NCBI GenBank assembly: GCA_026005015.1 | Contig: BPKG01000001.1 | Location: 749,501-813,500, forward strand | Length of the DNA: 64,000 nt | Origin: Burkholderiales bacterium | GTDB lineage: Bacteria; Pseudomonadota; Gammaproteobacteria; Burkholderiales; UBA6910 | Direction: 5' to 3' | In this document: positions 33,710 through 43,100 of the stretch, piece by piece | How the letters are laid out: every line of letters starts with the position of its first letter | How positions within the stretch are numbered: position 1 is the first letter of the stretch | Program-made: the position numbers and the translations under genes | The notes under the pieces: model-generated | Database searches by the model: none | What the model was told of the DNA's origin: nothing | The model's input: only the letters and a program-made list of their open reading frames with translations

Positions 33710-35326
33710 ATGTGGACGCGACGCCGATTTCTGTTGACCACCGCCGCCTCCGCGGCGACCCTGGCGATCCCGATCGAGGTAAAACGCGCCCTCGCCGGCG
33801 AGGAACCCGACCTGGTGCTGCGGGTCACGGCTTCTCCGGACCGCAAGCCGATCTGGTCCGGGCCCGAGACCAGGGTGCTGCGCTATCGTGCGGAAGTCCT
33901 CAAAGGGCGGCGGGACGCGGTGCGCCCCGCTTCGAGCTATCTGGGTCCCACGCTGGAATTGCGGCGCGGCGAGCGGGTGCGCATCCATTTCGAGAACCGA
34001 ATGAACGAGCCCAGCATCATCCACTGGCACGGGATGATCGTGCCGGACGTGGCCGACGGCCATCCCCATCACGCAGTCGGCCCGGGGAGCGAATACATCT
34101 ATGACTTCACCGTGCGAAACCCGGCGGGGACTTATCTCTACCACCCCCATCCCCACGGGCTCACCGGCAAGCAGGTGTACTACGGCCTGGCAGGGCTTTT
34201 GATCGTGCGGGAACGGGGGGAGCTGACCTACGGCCTTCCCGCGCCCGAGCACGAGTTGAGCCTGGTCATCCAAGACCGGCGCATCGGCCGGGAAAACCAG
34301 TTCGCGTTCAAGCGCATGATGATGGACGACATGAACGGCGTGCTGGGCGACACGGTGCTCGTGAACGGCTTGCCCGATGCGGCGTTCAAGGTCTCCCCTC
34401 GCAGTTACCGGTTGCGGCTCGCCAACGTGTCCAACGCGCGGATCTACAAGCTCGCCTGGTCCGACGGCCGCCCGATGCGCGTCATTGCCACCGACAACGG
34501 CCTCCTCTCCTCGGCGGAGGGCACCCAGACCCGTCCGTACGTGGTGCTGGCGCCGTTCGAGCGGGTCGAGCTGCTGGAGGACTTCGGCGAGCGCCGCGCC
34601 GGCGCGGAGGTCGCCCTGGTGAGCCAGGCGTTTTCCGGCCTGGAGATGATGGATGGAATGATGGATGGCATGATGGGTGGAGGCTCCGGAGGCATGTCTG
34701 GGGGCATGATGGGCCGCGACATGGGCGGAATGATGGGTGGAATGATGGGCCGTGGCATGGGCGGCATGATGGGCGGGATGATGAGAGGCATGATGGGCTC
34801 CGGCCAGGGCGAGGAGCTTCTGGTCGCCCGCTTCACCGTTTCGACCGAAGCGCGCGTGCGCAGCGAAGCGCTCCGCCTCCCCGAGCCGACGTCCGATGTG
34901 CGCGAAGGGAAGCATGCGATTTACACCCAACTCGCGTTTCGCCACATGCGAGGTTTTTTCAACGGACGCCGCTTCGAGATGGGGGTGGTCGCGGACGACG
35001 AGCGCCTTCCCCTGAACGAAGGGACCGTGTGGACGTTTTCCAACGACGGGCCGGGAATGCCCATGCCCCATCCCATCCACATCCATGGGGTGCGTTTCCG
35101 CATCCTCGAACGCAGCGGCGGGAACATACCCGAGGACCTGCGGGAGGGATTGATCGACGCGGGCTACAAGGACACCTTCCTGATCTTTCCCGACGAGCGG
35201 GTGCGCGTGCTCGTCGCGCCCACGGAGCCGGGACTTTTCATGTACCACTGCCACAACCTGGAGCATGAAGACGGCGGCATGATGCGCAACTGCCTGTTCG
35301 GATCGGACGCTACGGGGAAAGGATGA
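33710..35326 (+). CDS. Multicopper oxidase (CueO-like) with Met-rich insert
   Basis: 538 residues, Tat signal MWTRRRFLLTTAASAATLA. Copper sites: HWHGMIVP, YHPHPHGLTG, HPIHIHGVRF and YHCHNLEHEDGGMM, a complete set. Between domains 2 and 3 lies a Met/Gly insert (residues about 318-365, many GGMMGG units) at the place where CueO has its Met-rich copper-binding helix. It should oxidise Cu(I) in the periplasm. It differs clearly from the oxidase at 19937 (longer, different linkers), so these are not recent duplicates. GGAAGGAG precedes ATG 33710. Frame intact. Confidence 0.92.
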   Translation: MWTRRRFLLTTAASAATLAIPIEVKRALAGEEPDLVLRVTASPDRKPIWSGPETRVLRYRAEVLKGRRDAVRPASSYLGPTLELRRGERVRIHFENRMNEPSIIHWHGMIVPDVADGHPHHAVGPGSEYIYDFTVRNPAGTYLYHPHPHGLTGKQVYYGLAGLLIVRERGELTYGLPAPEHELSLVIQDRRIGRENQFAFKRMMMDDMNGVLGDTVLVNGLPDAAFKVSPRSYRLRLANVSNARIYKLAWSDGRPMRVIATDNGLLSSAEGTQTRPYVVLAPFERVELLEDFGERRAGAEVALVSQAFSGLEMMDGMMDGMMGGGSGGMSGGMMGRDMGGMMGGMMGRGMGGMMGGMMRGMMGSGQGEELLVARFTVSTEARVRSEALRLPEPTSDVREGKHAIYTQLAFRHMRGFFNGRRFEMGVVADDERLPLNEGTVWTFSNDGPGMPMPHPIHIHGVRFRILERSGGNIPEDLREGLIDAGYKDTFLIFPDERVRVLVAPTEPGLFMYHCHNLEHEDGGMMRNCLFGSDATGKG

Positions 35327-35328
35327 GC

Positions 35329-35409
35329 CTCGTAGGGTGCGCTCTAGCGCACCGCTGCCTGGTTTACAGGCCACGGCAGCGCGTTCCGCTGCGCTCTACG
35401 CACCCTGCG
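35329..35409. repeat. Palindromic repeat, core of the MITE family (copy C)
   Basis: CGTAGGGTGCGCTCTAGCGC on the left and GCGCTCTACGCACCCTGCG on the right, overlapping the last coding bases of the multicopper oxidase. The outer TAGAACC ends of copies A and B are absent. The next 60 bases contain a second inverted repeat, CCCTCTCCCGGCGGGAGAGGG (35438-35458), a common dispersed motif. Confidence 0.65.
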
Positions 35410-35528
35410 AAACCCGGTTACCGCAAGTTTCCGTGGGTCCCTCTCCCGGCGGGAGAGGGACAGGGAGAGGGTCCGCCTGGGAAGGGACGGGCTGTCATTC
35501 GGGTATACAACGCTCAGTACACGGTCCC

Positions 35529-35640
35529 CTAGTGGCCTGTCCCGAAAATAACTTGTGCAAGGTTGAGCATGACGATCGGACCTCCTGGCCCACCTGCGAG
35601 CACCTCCCCTCGGCGAGGTATTTCCGGGACAAGACACTAG
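35529..35640. mobile_element. MITE-like element with TAGTG..GTCCCG ends
   Basis: A 112-base non-coding element bounded by CTAGTGGCCTGTCCCGAAA on the left and TTTCCGGGACAAGACACTAG on the right, an imperfect inverted repeat of about 22 bases. It is unrelated to copies A-C. The CTAG at both ends could be a target duplication. It abuts the ccdA start codon with only one base between. Confidence 0.65.
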
Positions 35641-35641
35641 C

Positions 35642-36385
35642 ATGATCGAAAGTTCCGCCATCGGCCTGACCGCCGCCTTCGTGGCAGGCATCGTTTCGTT
35701 TCTTTCCCCCTGCGTGCTGCCGCTGGTGCCCGCCTACGTTTCCTATGTCGCCGGCAAGTCGCTACATGGTTCAGCACTGCAGATGGACGCTCGCACCCGG
35801 TTGAATGCGGCGGTCATGAGCCTGTTCTTCGTCCTGGGTTTCAGCACCGTCTTCATCGCCTTAGGCGCCAGCGCCACGGCCCTCGGCCGGTTGCTGCTCC
35901 AGTACCGGTATGAAGCGAACATCGTGGGCGGTGCCATCATCATCGTCTTTGGGCTTTTCATGCTGGGCATGATGCGCCACGTGTCCTGGTTTCACCGGGA
36001 CCTGCGCTTCCACCCTCGGCTCGCCGGGGGGCATCCCGCGGCCGCCTTCGTGCTAGGGCTCGCGTTCGGCTTCGGCTGGACGCCGTGCATCGGCCCGGTG
36101 CTGGGCGTGATCCTCACCGCCGGCGCCATGCAGGAGTCCATATCGACGGGCGTCAGGCTGCTCACCGCCTACGCCCTCGGCCTCGGCGTGCCGTTCCTGC
36201 TCTCCGCGCTCTTCCTGCGGGAGCTGCTGGGCCGACTGAAGGCCTTGCGCCACGCCGGCCGGCCGCTCCAGGCGGCGGCTGGCGTCGTCATGGTGCTCAT
36301 GGGTATTGCCATGATGACGGGCCAGCTCACGGCGTTCAGCTACTGGCTGCTGGAAACCTTCCCGGCCCTGGGGCGCATCGGATAA
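35642..36385 (+). CDS. ccdA: CcdA/DsbD-like transmembrane thiol-electron carrier
   Basis: 247 residues, about six membrane helices. The two redox cysteines are in FLSPCVLPLVPAY (near residue 24) and GWTPCIGPVLG. CcdA moves reducing equivalents from cytoplasmic thioredoxin to periplasmic thioredoxins such as the CcmG- and TlpA-like proteins encoded upstream, which suits its position. The ATG at 35642 has no normal ribosome site: the preceding bases belong to the MITE end (GGGACAAGACACTAGC). Expression may therefore have been changed by that insertion. Frame intact. Confidence 0.9.
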   Translation: MIESSAIGLTAAFVAGIVSFLSPCVLPLVPAYVSYVAGKSLHGSALQMDARTRLNAAVMSLFFVLGFSTVFIALGASATALGRLLLQYRYEANIVGGAIIIVFGLFMLGMMRHVSWFHRDLRFHPRLAGGHPAAAFVLGLAFGFGWTPCIGPVLGVILTAGAMQESISTGVRLLTAYALGLGVPFLLSALFLRELLGRLKALRHAGRPLQAAAGVVMVLMGIAMMTGQLTAFSYWLLETFPALGRIG

Positions 36386-36507
36386 AGCCCGTCAAATAGG
36401 CGGATAATAGCCGGTGCGAAGGGACGGCCCGCTCACGGGTTGTCCACCTCGAACCGGGCCTATCTGGGCAGGTCATATCGCTTCCAAACGGAACGAAGGA
36501 AGGGATC

Positions 36508-37122
36508 ATGAGTTTTTACGACAAGTGGATCCTGCCGCGGCTCACCGACCTGGCGATGCGGAACAAGGAGGCCACCCGCTACCGGGCCCAGCTTCTCCCC
36601 CAGGCCCGGGGCGTCACCCTGGAGGTCGGGGTCGGCTCCGGGCTCAACCTGCCCTTTTACGGGCCGCAGGTGGATCGGCTCTATGCGGTCGATCCGTCGG
36701 AAGAGCTCCTGCGCATGGCGGAGAAAAAGGTGCGTGGAGCGCCTTTCCCGGTGGAGCTTCTCGCCCGCTCGGCCGAGGAGATTCCGATCGATGACCGTTC
36801 CATCGACACCGTGGTCACCACCTGGAGCCTGTGCAGCATCCCCAATCCCCTCAAGGCGCTCGCCGAAATGCGGCGGGTGCTGAAACCGGGAGGCGTGCTG
36901 CTCTTCGCCGAGCACGGGCTCGCGCCGGAAGCCTCGGTCCAGCGCTGGCAGCGCCGGCTCAACCCCCTGTGGAACAAGCTCGCCGGCGGCTGTAACCTAG
37001 ACCGGAAAATGGACGAACTGGTCCGGGGGGCGGGTTTCCGCATCCTGGAGCTCGCCACGGAATACGCGAAAGGACCGCGGCCGATGAGCTACATCTATTT
37101 CGGCCGCGCGGCGCCGGGATGA
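36508..37122 (+). CDS. Class I SAM-dependent methyltransferase
   Basis: 204 residues. SAM-binding motif I LEVGVGSGLNLPFY, then YAVDPSEELLRMAEKK (acidic loop), IDTVVTTWSLCSIPNPLKALAEMRRVLKPGGVLLFAEHG and a C-terminal NPLWNKLAGGCNLDRKMDELVRGAGF. This corresponds to the UbiE/METTL7-like group of small-molecule or lipid methyltransferases; the substrate is not evident. GGAAGGGA precedes ATG 36508. It lies 122 bases after ccdA and may be co-transcribed. Frame intact. Confidence 0.85.
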   Translation: MSFYDKWILPRLTDLAMRNKEATRYRAQLLPQARGVTLEVGVGSGLNLPFYGPQVDRLYAVDPSEELLRMAEKKVRGAPFPVELLARSAEEIPIDDRSIDTVVTTWSLCSIPNPLKALAEMRRVLKPGGVLLFAEHGLAPEASVQRWQRRLNPLWNKLAGGCNLDRKMDELVRGAGFRILELATEYAKGPRPMSYIYFGRAAPG

Positions 37123-37157
37123 GTGGAATACGCAACCGCCGAATGTCAACCGCCGAA

Positions 37158-37225
37158 TTGCCCCGCCGAGTTTCTATCGGTATACTCTGGCTTGCCCCGC
37201 CGAGTTTCTATCGGTATACTCTGGC
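37158..37225 (+). promoter_or_regulatory. Tandem duplication (2 x 34 bases) containing a sigma70 promoter
   Basis: Two identical 34-base units, 37158-37191 and 37192-37225, each with TTGCCC, a 17-base spacer and TATACT. The second -10 (37215-37220) would start RNA at about 37227, three bases before the ATG at 37230, giving a nearly leaderless message; the first would give a leader of about 37 bases. Confidence 0.75.
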
Positions 37226-37229
37226 ACCC

Positions 37230-37586
37230 ATGAAGTACAAGGTCGCGACCATCTGGTCGTTCATTTTTGCCCTTCTACTGAATCTGCTGGCTTCTGCTCC
37301 GCAGCTGTCGGCGGCGGCGCTGGAGCAGCCGCTGGAAACGTGGAGACTCGCTCCAGACGCTGGGAGCAAAGCTGATCCCGCGGCGCCTGATCGTTTCAAC
37401 GGAAACGTTTACGACACTTGCCTTAGCCATCTCGGCTTTCATTTCCTGGGGCAGCCGGTGATCATTGGCCCCATAGCCACCGCGCCTTTGCCCACGGCCC
37501 GGCCCGCAATGGGCCCGTCTTCCCTCATTCCTAGTCTCTCGCCCAAGGGCCTTTACCGACCTCCCCGTACCTTCTTCCGAGCCTAG
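37230..37586 (+). CDS. Small secreted protein preceding the RND metal pump
   Basis: 118 residues: a signal peptide (KYKVATIWSFIFALLLNLLASAPQLSA) and a short mature part with DTCLSHLGFHFLGQP and a basic Pro-rich end. It occupies the place of czcI, the small gene often found in front of czcCBA, but sequence similarity is not obvious to me. The ATG at 37230 starts almost exactly at the predicted RNA start of the second promoter copy, and no ribosome site is seen. Some doubt remains whether it is translated. Confidence 0.5.
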   Translation: MKYKVATIWSFIFALLLNLLASAPQLSAAALEQPLETWRLAPDAGSKADPAAPDRFNGNVYDTCLSHLGFHFLGQPVIIGPIATAPLPTARPAMGPSSLIPSLSPKGLYRPPRTFFRA

Positions 37587-37653
37587 CCGTTCCAGTTTGT
37601 GAACCGCGGCGTTGCGCGCGTAGGCGCGCGTGCCGAGCTCGCGAAGGAAACCC

Positions 37654-38937
37654 ATGGTGGACACCCATACCCGCGCGCGGCTGCCGCGCGCTACGGCGGC
37701 GCTTGCGCTGGCCCTTGCGCTTGCCGCCTCTTCGGCGGCGGCCGAAACGTACACCTTTGATCAGGCCATCGAGCTCGCCGAACGGACTAACCCCGCCTTG
37801 CAGTCAGCGCAGGCTGCCCTCAGGGCAGCGGAAGGAGAGAAGACGGAGTCCGATGCACCGCTACGGAACAACCCGGAACTCTCCGGAGAGCACCGCTGGC
37901 GGACCACGCCAGTGCCCGGGTTAGCCGACGAAAAGGTCCGCGAGTGGCAACTGGGCATCGCCCAGACGTTCGAGATCGCCGGACAGCAGGGCTACCGGCG
38001 CCAGGCGGCCGAGGCGGCGCTCGCAGAAGCGAAGGAAAACGTCGAAGCCGTGCGCCGCAGGATCCTGGCCGAGGTGGAGCAACGATTCTTCAAGCTGCTC
38101 GCGCTCCAAGAACGCTTGGCGCTCGAGCAGCGATCACTCGAGCTAATAGAAAACGCCGCCCGGCTGACGCAGCGGCGAGTCGCTGCCGGCGAGGACAGCC
38201 GCCTCGCGGGAAATCTCGCCCGCGTGGAAGCGGAACGGGCGCGGAACCAGATTGCCATGCTGGAGGAACAACTGATCGACGCCCGCTCCGAGCTGGCAGC
38301 GACGCTGCAGCTTCCCCAAGGAGTGGCACCGCAGGCGGTCGGAGATCTGTCCACGCCTCCACCGGCGTATACCCTCCGGGAATTGCTCGACGCCGCAACC
38401 CAGCGGCCCGACCTGCGGGTCTTGGGACACCGGGAACGGGCCGCCCGGGGCCGCCTGTCCTTGGAGCGCGCGAGCGTGTATCCGGATATTACCGTCGGGC
38501 TATTCACCGAGCGCGAAAGCTCGAACACGAGTCGCGAACGCATTAACGGCCTGAGTCTCTCGATTCCCTTGCCCTTGTTTCGCCGCAACGAGGCAGGCAT
38601 CGGCCGGGCCACGACGGAGCTGACCCAGGTCGAGATCGAGCGCCGTCGCGCGCTGCGCGACGCCCGGGCGGAAGTGAGCGCCCTGTGGAGCAAGCTGCAG
38701 AGCCTGCGCACCCGGGTCGATCGCCTTGCCGGCTCCGTGTTGCCGAGCCTGGACGAGAACCAGCGGCTCTCCGCCAAGGCCTACGAAGCGGGGGAAATCG
38801 GGCTGGTCGAGCTGCTGCTGGTGAACCGTCAGACGCTGGACGCCCGCCGCGAGCTGCTGGAAGCGGAGGCCGAGCTGCGCCTGGTACAGGCTGAGCTCGC
38901 ACGTGCAGCCGGGATTCCCTCGCTGTCCGGCCGCTGA
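37654..38937 (+). CDS. CzcC/CusC-type outer-membrane factor of an RND metal pump
   Basis: 427 residues, signal peptide ending ...ASSAAA. TolC fold with two repeat halves: FDQAIELAERTNPALQSAQAALRAAEGEK, LAGNLARVEAERARNQIAMLEEQLIDARSELAATLQLP, VGLFTERESSNTSRERINGLSLSIPLPLFRRNEAGIGRA and a C-terminal AKAYEAGEIGLVELLLVNRQTLDARRELLEAEAELR. No N-terminal lipid Cys is visible. AAGGAAA precedes ATG 37654. It is the first gene of an intact czcCBA-like operon: the adaptor follows after 33 bases and the pump 9 bases later. Confidence 0.92.
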   Translation: MVDTHTRARLPRATAALALALALAASSAAAETYTFDQAIELAERTNPALQSAQAALRAAEGEKTESDAPLRNNPELSGEHRWRTTPVPGLADEKVREWQLGIAQTFEIAGQQGYRRQAAEAALAEAKENVEAVRRRILAEVEQRFFKLLALQERLALEQRSLELIENAARLTQRRVAAGEDSRLAGNLARVEAERARNQIAMLEEQLIDARSELAATLQLPQGVAPQAVGDLSTPPPAYTLRELLDAATQRPDLRVLGHRERAARGRLSLERASVYPDITVGLFTERESSNTSRERINGLSLSIPLPLFRRNEAGIGRATTELTQVEIERRRALRDARAEVSALWSKLQSLRTRVDRLAGSVLPSLDENQRLSAKAYEAGEIGLVELLLVNRQTLDARRELLEAEAELRLVQAELARAAGIPSLSGR

Positions 38938-38970
38938 CCATTTCGAACACTGTTTCCCTTGGAGCACCCC

Positions 38971-40185
38971 ATGAAACCGAACTTCGTGGGTCCCGCCGCG
39001 GCGCTGGCCCTGTTCATCGCATCGCTCGCCCTCGCCGCCTGTGGCGAGAACCGTCCCGCCGATACCACGGTTTCGTCACCTACCGGCAGGTACGCCGATG
39101 AGAAAGCACACAATGGGGAAAGCCGTGACGCCCACATCGGGGAAAACGTGCTCAAGCTCTCCGCGGAGGAGCGGAAAAAGGCCGGTGTTCGGGTCGAAGC
39201 CGTGGCCGAGGGAAAGGTGAGCGAAACGCTCACTGTCACCGCCACCATCCGCCCTAATCGCGAGCGCTACGCCCTGGTGACGCCGCAGGTCGGCGGGCGT
39301 GTCGTCAAGGTGAACGCCGCCCTCGGCGAGCGGGTGCGAGCCGGCCAGGCGCTGGCACTCATCGACAGCGCCGAACTGGGCGACGCCTACGCCGCCTTGC
39401 GCCAGGCGCGGAGCGAGCATGCCGTGGCGCTGGCAGCATTCCAGCGCGCCGAAAAGCTCCGCACCGAGCAGGTTATCCCGGAGAAGGGCTTCCTCGAAGC
39501 CCAAGGTAACCTGGAGAAGGCGAGCGCGGCCCTGCGCGCTGCCGAAGACCGGTTGCGCCTTTTGGGAGGTTCGCCCAAGGAGGAAGGCGCCGGGACTTCG
39601 GTGGCGCCGGTGCTGGCGCCATTCGCCGGAATGATCGTGGAGAAGTCGGCCGTGATGGGCGAAGTAGTGGCCAGGGACAAGGTGCTTTTCACCGTCGTCG
39701 ACCTGTCGGTCGCGTGGATCGAGGCCGCCGTCTTCGAGCGGGATTTGGCCAAGGTGCGCGTCGGTGCCCCGGCGGTGGTAATGGTCGCCGCCTACCCGGA
39801 AGAATCATTCCGCGGGGAAATCGCCTACATCGACAGCGTGCTGGACAAGGAAACACGCACGGTAAAGGTGCGGATCGAAGTCCCGAACCGGGACGGCCGC
39901 CTGAAGCTCGGCATGTTCGCCAGCGCCGCCATCGAAACCCCCGGCCGGCGCTCAGGCCTCAGCGTGCCCGACGAAGCGGTGGTGCTGGTGCAAGGGCGGC
40001 CCACCGTGTTCGTCGAGGAGGGCGAAGGCTTCGAGGCGCGCACCGTCGAGACCGGCGAGCGCATCGGCGGCCGAACGCTGATCGCCTCCGGCCTCGCGCC
40101 CGGGGAGAAGGTGGCAGTGGCGGGAGCTTACGCGCTGAAAGCCCGCATGCTCAAGTCGCAGCTCGGCGAAGGCCACGCCCACTGA
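38971..40185 (+). CDS. CzcB/CusB-type periplasmic adaptor (membrane fusion protein)
   Basis: 404 residues. A lipoprotein-like signal (LALAAC, Cys near residue 23) and a His-containing linker are followed by barrel-sandwich and hairpin domains: YALVTPQVGGRVVKVNAALGERVRAGQALALIDSAELG, a helical hairpin, APFAGMIVEKSAVMGEVVARDKVLFTVVDLS, VEVPNRD-like and the C-terminal GLAPGEKVAVAGAYALKARM. The end is GHAH, a small possible metal-binding tail. It connects the RND pump to the outer-membrane channel. ATG 38971 is chosen; an in-frame start 12 bases upstream is less likely because GGAG would then lie inside the gene. Confidence 0.92.
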   Translation: MKPNFVGPAAALALFIASLALAACGENRPADTTVSSPTGRYADEKAHNGESRDAHIGENVLKLSAEERKKAGVRVEAVAEGKVSETLTVTATIRPNRERYALVTPQVGGRVVKVNAALGERVRAGQALALIDSAELGDAYAALRQARSEHAVALAAFQRAEKLRTEQVIPEKGFLEAQGNLEKASAALRAAEDRLRLLGGSPKEEGAGTSVAPVLAPFAGMIVEKSAVMGEVVARDKVLFTVVDLSVAWIEAAVFERDLAKVRVGAPAVVMVAAYPEESFRGEIAYIDSVLDKETRTVKVRIEVPNRDGRLKLGMFASAAIETPGRRSGLSVPDEAVVLVQGRPTVFVEEGEGFEARTVETGERIGGRTLIASGLAPGEKVAVAGAYALKARMLKSQLGEGHAH

Positions 40186-40194
40186 GGAGCCGCC

Positions 40195-43100
40195 ATGCTG
40201 AATGCCATCGTCGACCTCTCCCTGCGTTACCGCGTCCTGGTGCTGCTCGGGTTTGCGCTGATCGCTTTTCTCGGCGCACGCGCCTGGCAGCAGGTGCCGG
40301 TGGACGCCTTTCCCGACGTCACCCCCAACCAGGTCAACATCTACACAGAATCGCCGGGCCTTGCCGCCGAGGACGTGGAAAACCTGCTTACCATCCCGAT
40401 CGAAACGTCCATGGCCGGTCTTCCCGGGGTGGAGTACATCCGCTCGGTCTCGCTGTTCGGCCTGTCCTACGTCAGCGTGTATTTCCGCGACGACGTGGAC
40501 ATCTATTTCGCCCGTCGATTGGTGAACGAGCGCCTGCAGGACGCCAAGGGGCGAATCCCGCCTGGCTACGGGGAACCGGAACTTGGTCCCAACAGCTCCG
40601 GCCTGGGCCAGGTGTTCTGGTATACGGTCGAATCTGCGGACCGCAAGCTTTCCGCAATGGACCTTCGCACGCTGCACGACTGGAGCGTCCGGCTGTTGCT
40701 GCGCACGGCGCCCGGTGTCGACGACGTGACGTCCTGGGGTGGGTTCGAACGGCAGTACCAGGTGCTGATCGATCCGCGCAAGCTGATCAAGTACGGCCTC
40801 ACGTTCAGGACGGTGATGGAGGCACTCGCCGCCAACAACCGCCAGGTGGGCGGGCAGTACGTAAACCTGGGACGGGAACAGTACCTGGTTCGCGGCCTAG
40901 GCCTGGTGGGCTCCGTCGCGGACATCGAGAGCATCGTGGTGGCCGAACGGGAAGGCATCCCGATCCGGGTGCTGGACGTGGCGCGGGTCCAAGAGGGACC
41001 GGCATTGCGCTTCGGCGCGGTTACGCGCAACGGCGAGGAGACGGTCCTTGGCATCGCGCTTGCCCGCATCGGGGAAAACGCTAAGAACGTGGCCGATGCG
41101 GTGAAGCAGAAGCTCGCCCTGGCCAAGCAGGCGCTCCCCGCGGGCGTCGCCATCAACCCGGTATACGACCGCACCGATATCGTGGAAAAAGCGCTCTCCA
41201 CTGCAGAGCGGGTGCTGGTCGAAGGAGCGGTGCTGGTGGCGATCATCCTCTTTCTGTTCCTTGGCGAGCTGCGTTCTGCGCTGGTGGTGATCGTCACTCT
41301 GCCGCTCGCCATGCTGATCGCCTTCATCCTCATGCAGCATTTCGGCCTTTCCGCCAATCTCATGTCCTTGGCCGGCCTCGCCATCGGCATCGGCATGATG
41401 GTGGACGGCGCCGTGGTGATGGTGGAAAACAGCTTCCGGCTGCTCGCCCATTTAGGCGGCAGGCAGTTGAACCGCACTCACGTGATCCTGGAGGCGGCGC
41501 GAGAAGTGGCCAACCCCATCGCGTTCGCCATCCTGATCATCATCGTGGTGTTCCTGCCGCTGTTTTCGCTGACAGGCCTGGAGGGCAAGCTGTTCAAGCC
41601 CATGGCCTATACCATCAGCTTCGCCATGGCAGGGTCGCTGCTCCTCACCCTGACGCTGGTGCCGGTGCTCTCGTCCCTGGTGCTCAAGCCTAGCGCCGAG
41701 CGGGAGACTGCACTGATGCGCTGGGCCAAGGCGGGGTACTTGCCTCTACTGCAGTGGGCCCTCGATCGCAAGCGGGTGGTGGCCGGGATCGGGCTGGCGC
41801 TGCTGGTTGCGGCGGCGGCCGTTTTCCCCTTCCTCGGTAAGGAGTTCATGCCGACCCTGCAGGAGGGCGCCATCATGTTTCGCGTAACCGGCATACCGTC
41901 GACCTCGTTGGAGGAATCGGTGCGCGTGTCCAGGCAGATGAGCGCTGTCCTCCGGGAACGTTTTCCCCAGACTACGTCGGTGGTCGCCACCATCGGCCGA
42001 GCCGAGAAAGGCGAAACCACGGACGCCAACTACATGGAGGTGCTGGTGGAGGTAAAACCGCAGAGTGAGTGGCCCGAAAAGCTGAGCATGCCGGAACTTT
42101 CCGACCGCATGCGCGACACCCTGGAGAAGGAAATTCCCACGGTGGTATTCTCCGCCACACAGCCTATCCAGATGCGGGTCGAAGAGCTGATCTCGGGCGT
42201 GCGCGCGACCCTGGCGCTGAAGGTCTACGGGCCCGAGCTGGCCATGCTTGACCGCCTGGCGGAACAAATAAAGCCGGTGCTGGAGTCTGTGCCCGGGATC
42301 GCCAACCTGTCGCTGGAAGCCAACAAGGGCAAACCGCAGGTGGTGGTGAAAGTGGACCGCGACCGAGCCGCGCGCTACGGCATCAACGCCGACGAGCTGC
42401 TGGAGGTGGTCCGCGCGGGCATAGGCGGCGAGGCGGTGAGCACGCTGATCGACGGCAACCGCCGCTTCGACATCGTGGTGCGGCTGGATGAGCCGTTCCG
42501 CAACAGCGTTCGTGCCATCGAAAGCGTCCCTGTGCGCACTGGCGAGGGTGCCCTGGTACCCCTATCGGCGCTCGCCACGGTGACCACCGACGAGGGTTAC
42601 ACCTTCGTCCGGCGCGAGCAGTTGAGCCGCTACGCAGTGTTGCAGATGGACGTTCGGGGACGCGACGTGGACGGCTTCGTCCGGGAGGCGCAAGCCAAGA
42701 TCCTGGCCCAGGTCGATCTGCCGGAGGGCTACTGGATCCAGTGGGGTGGCGCCTTCGAGAACCAGCAGCGAGCGCTCGCTCGGTTGGCAGTCATCGTCCC
42801 GCTCACCATCGGGCTCATCTTCGTGCTGCTGTACACGGCGTTTAACTCGCTCACCTACGCGGCGCTCATCATCGCCAACGTGCCGTTTGCGGTGATCGGC
42901 GGGGTGTTCGGGCTCTTCGTGACCGGGCAGTACGTCTCGGTACCGTCGGCGATTGGGTTCATTGCGGTGTTCGGCGTGGCGATGCTCAACGGCATCGTGC
43001 TCGTCTCCTTATTCAACGAGCTGCGCCGCAGGGGCTATTCCGTGCGCGAAGCGGTACGCGAGGGTGCAGCACTGCGCCTGCGGCCGGTCCTGATGACCGC

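Noticed and set aside
32684-35374. Minus-strand open frame of about 900 codons
   Set aside because: It lies antisense to the TlpA, SCO and multicopper oxidase genes, which have clear homology. Its composition (Ala/Arg/Gly/His-rich, no domain) is that of a GC-rich shadow.
35438-35470. CCCTCTCCC..GGGAGAGGG as a terminator
   Set aside because: There is no T run and the same motif occurs as a dispersed repeat (also near 53325-53362); I treat it as a repeat.
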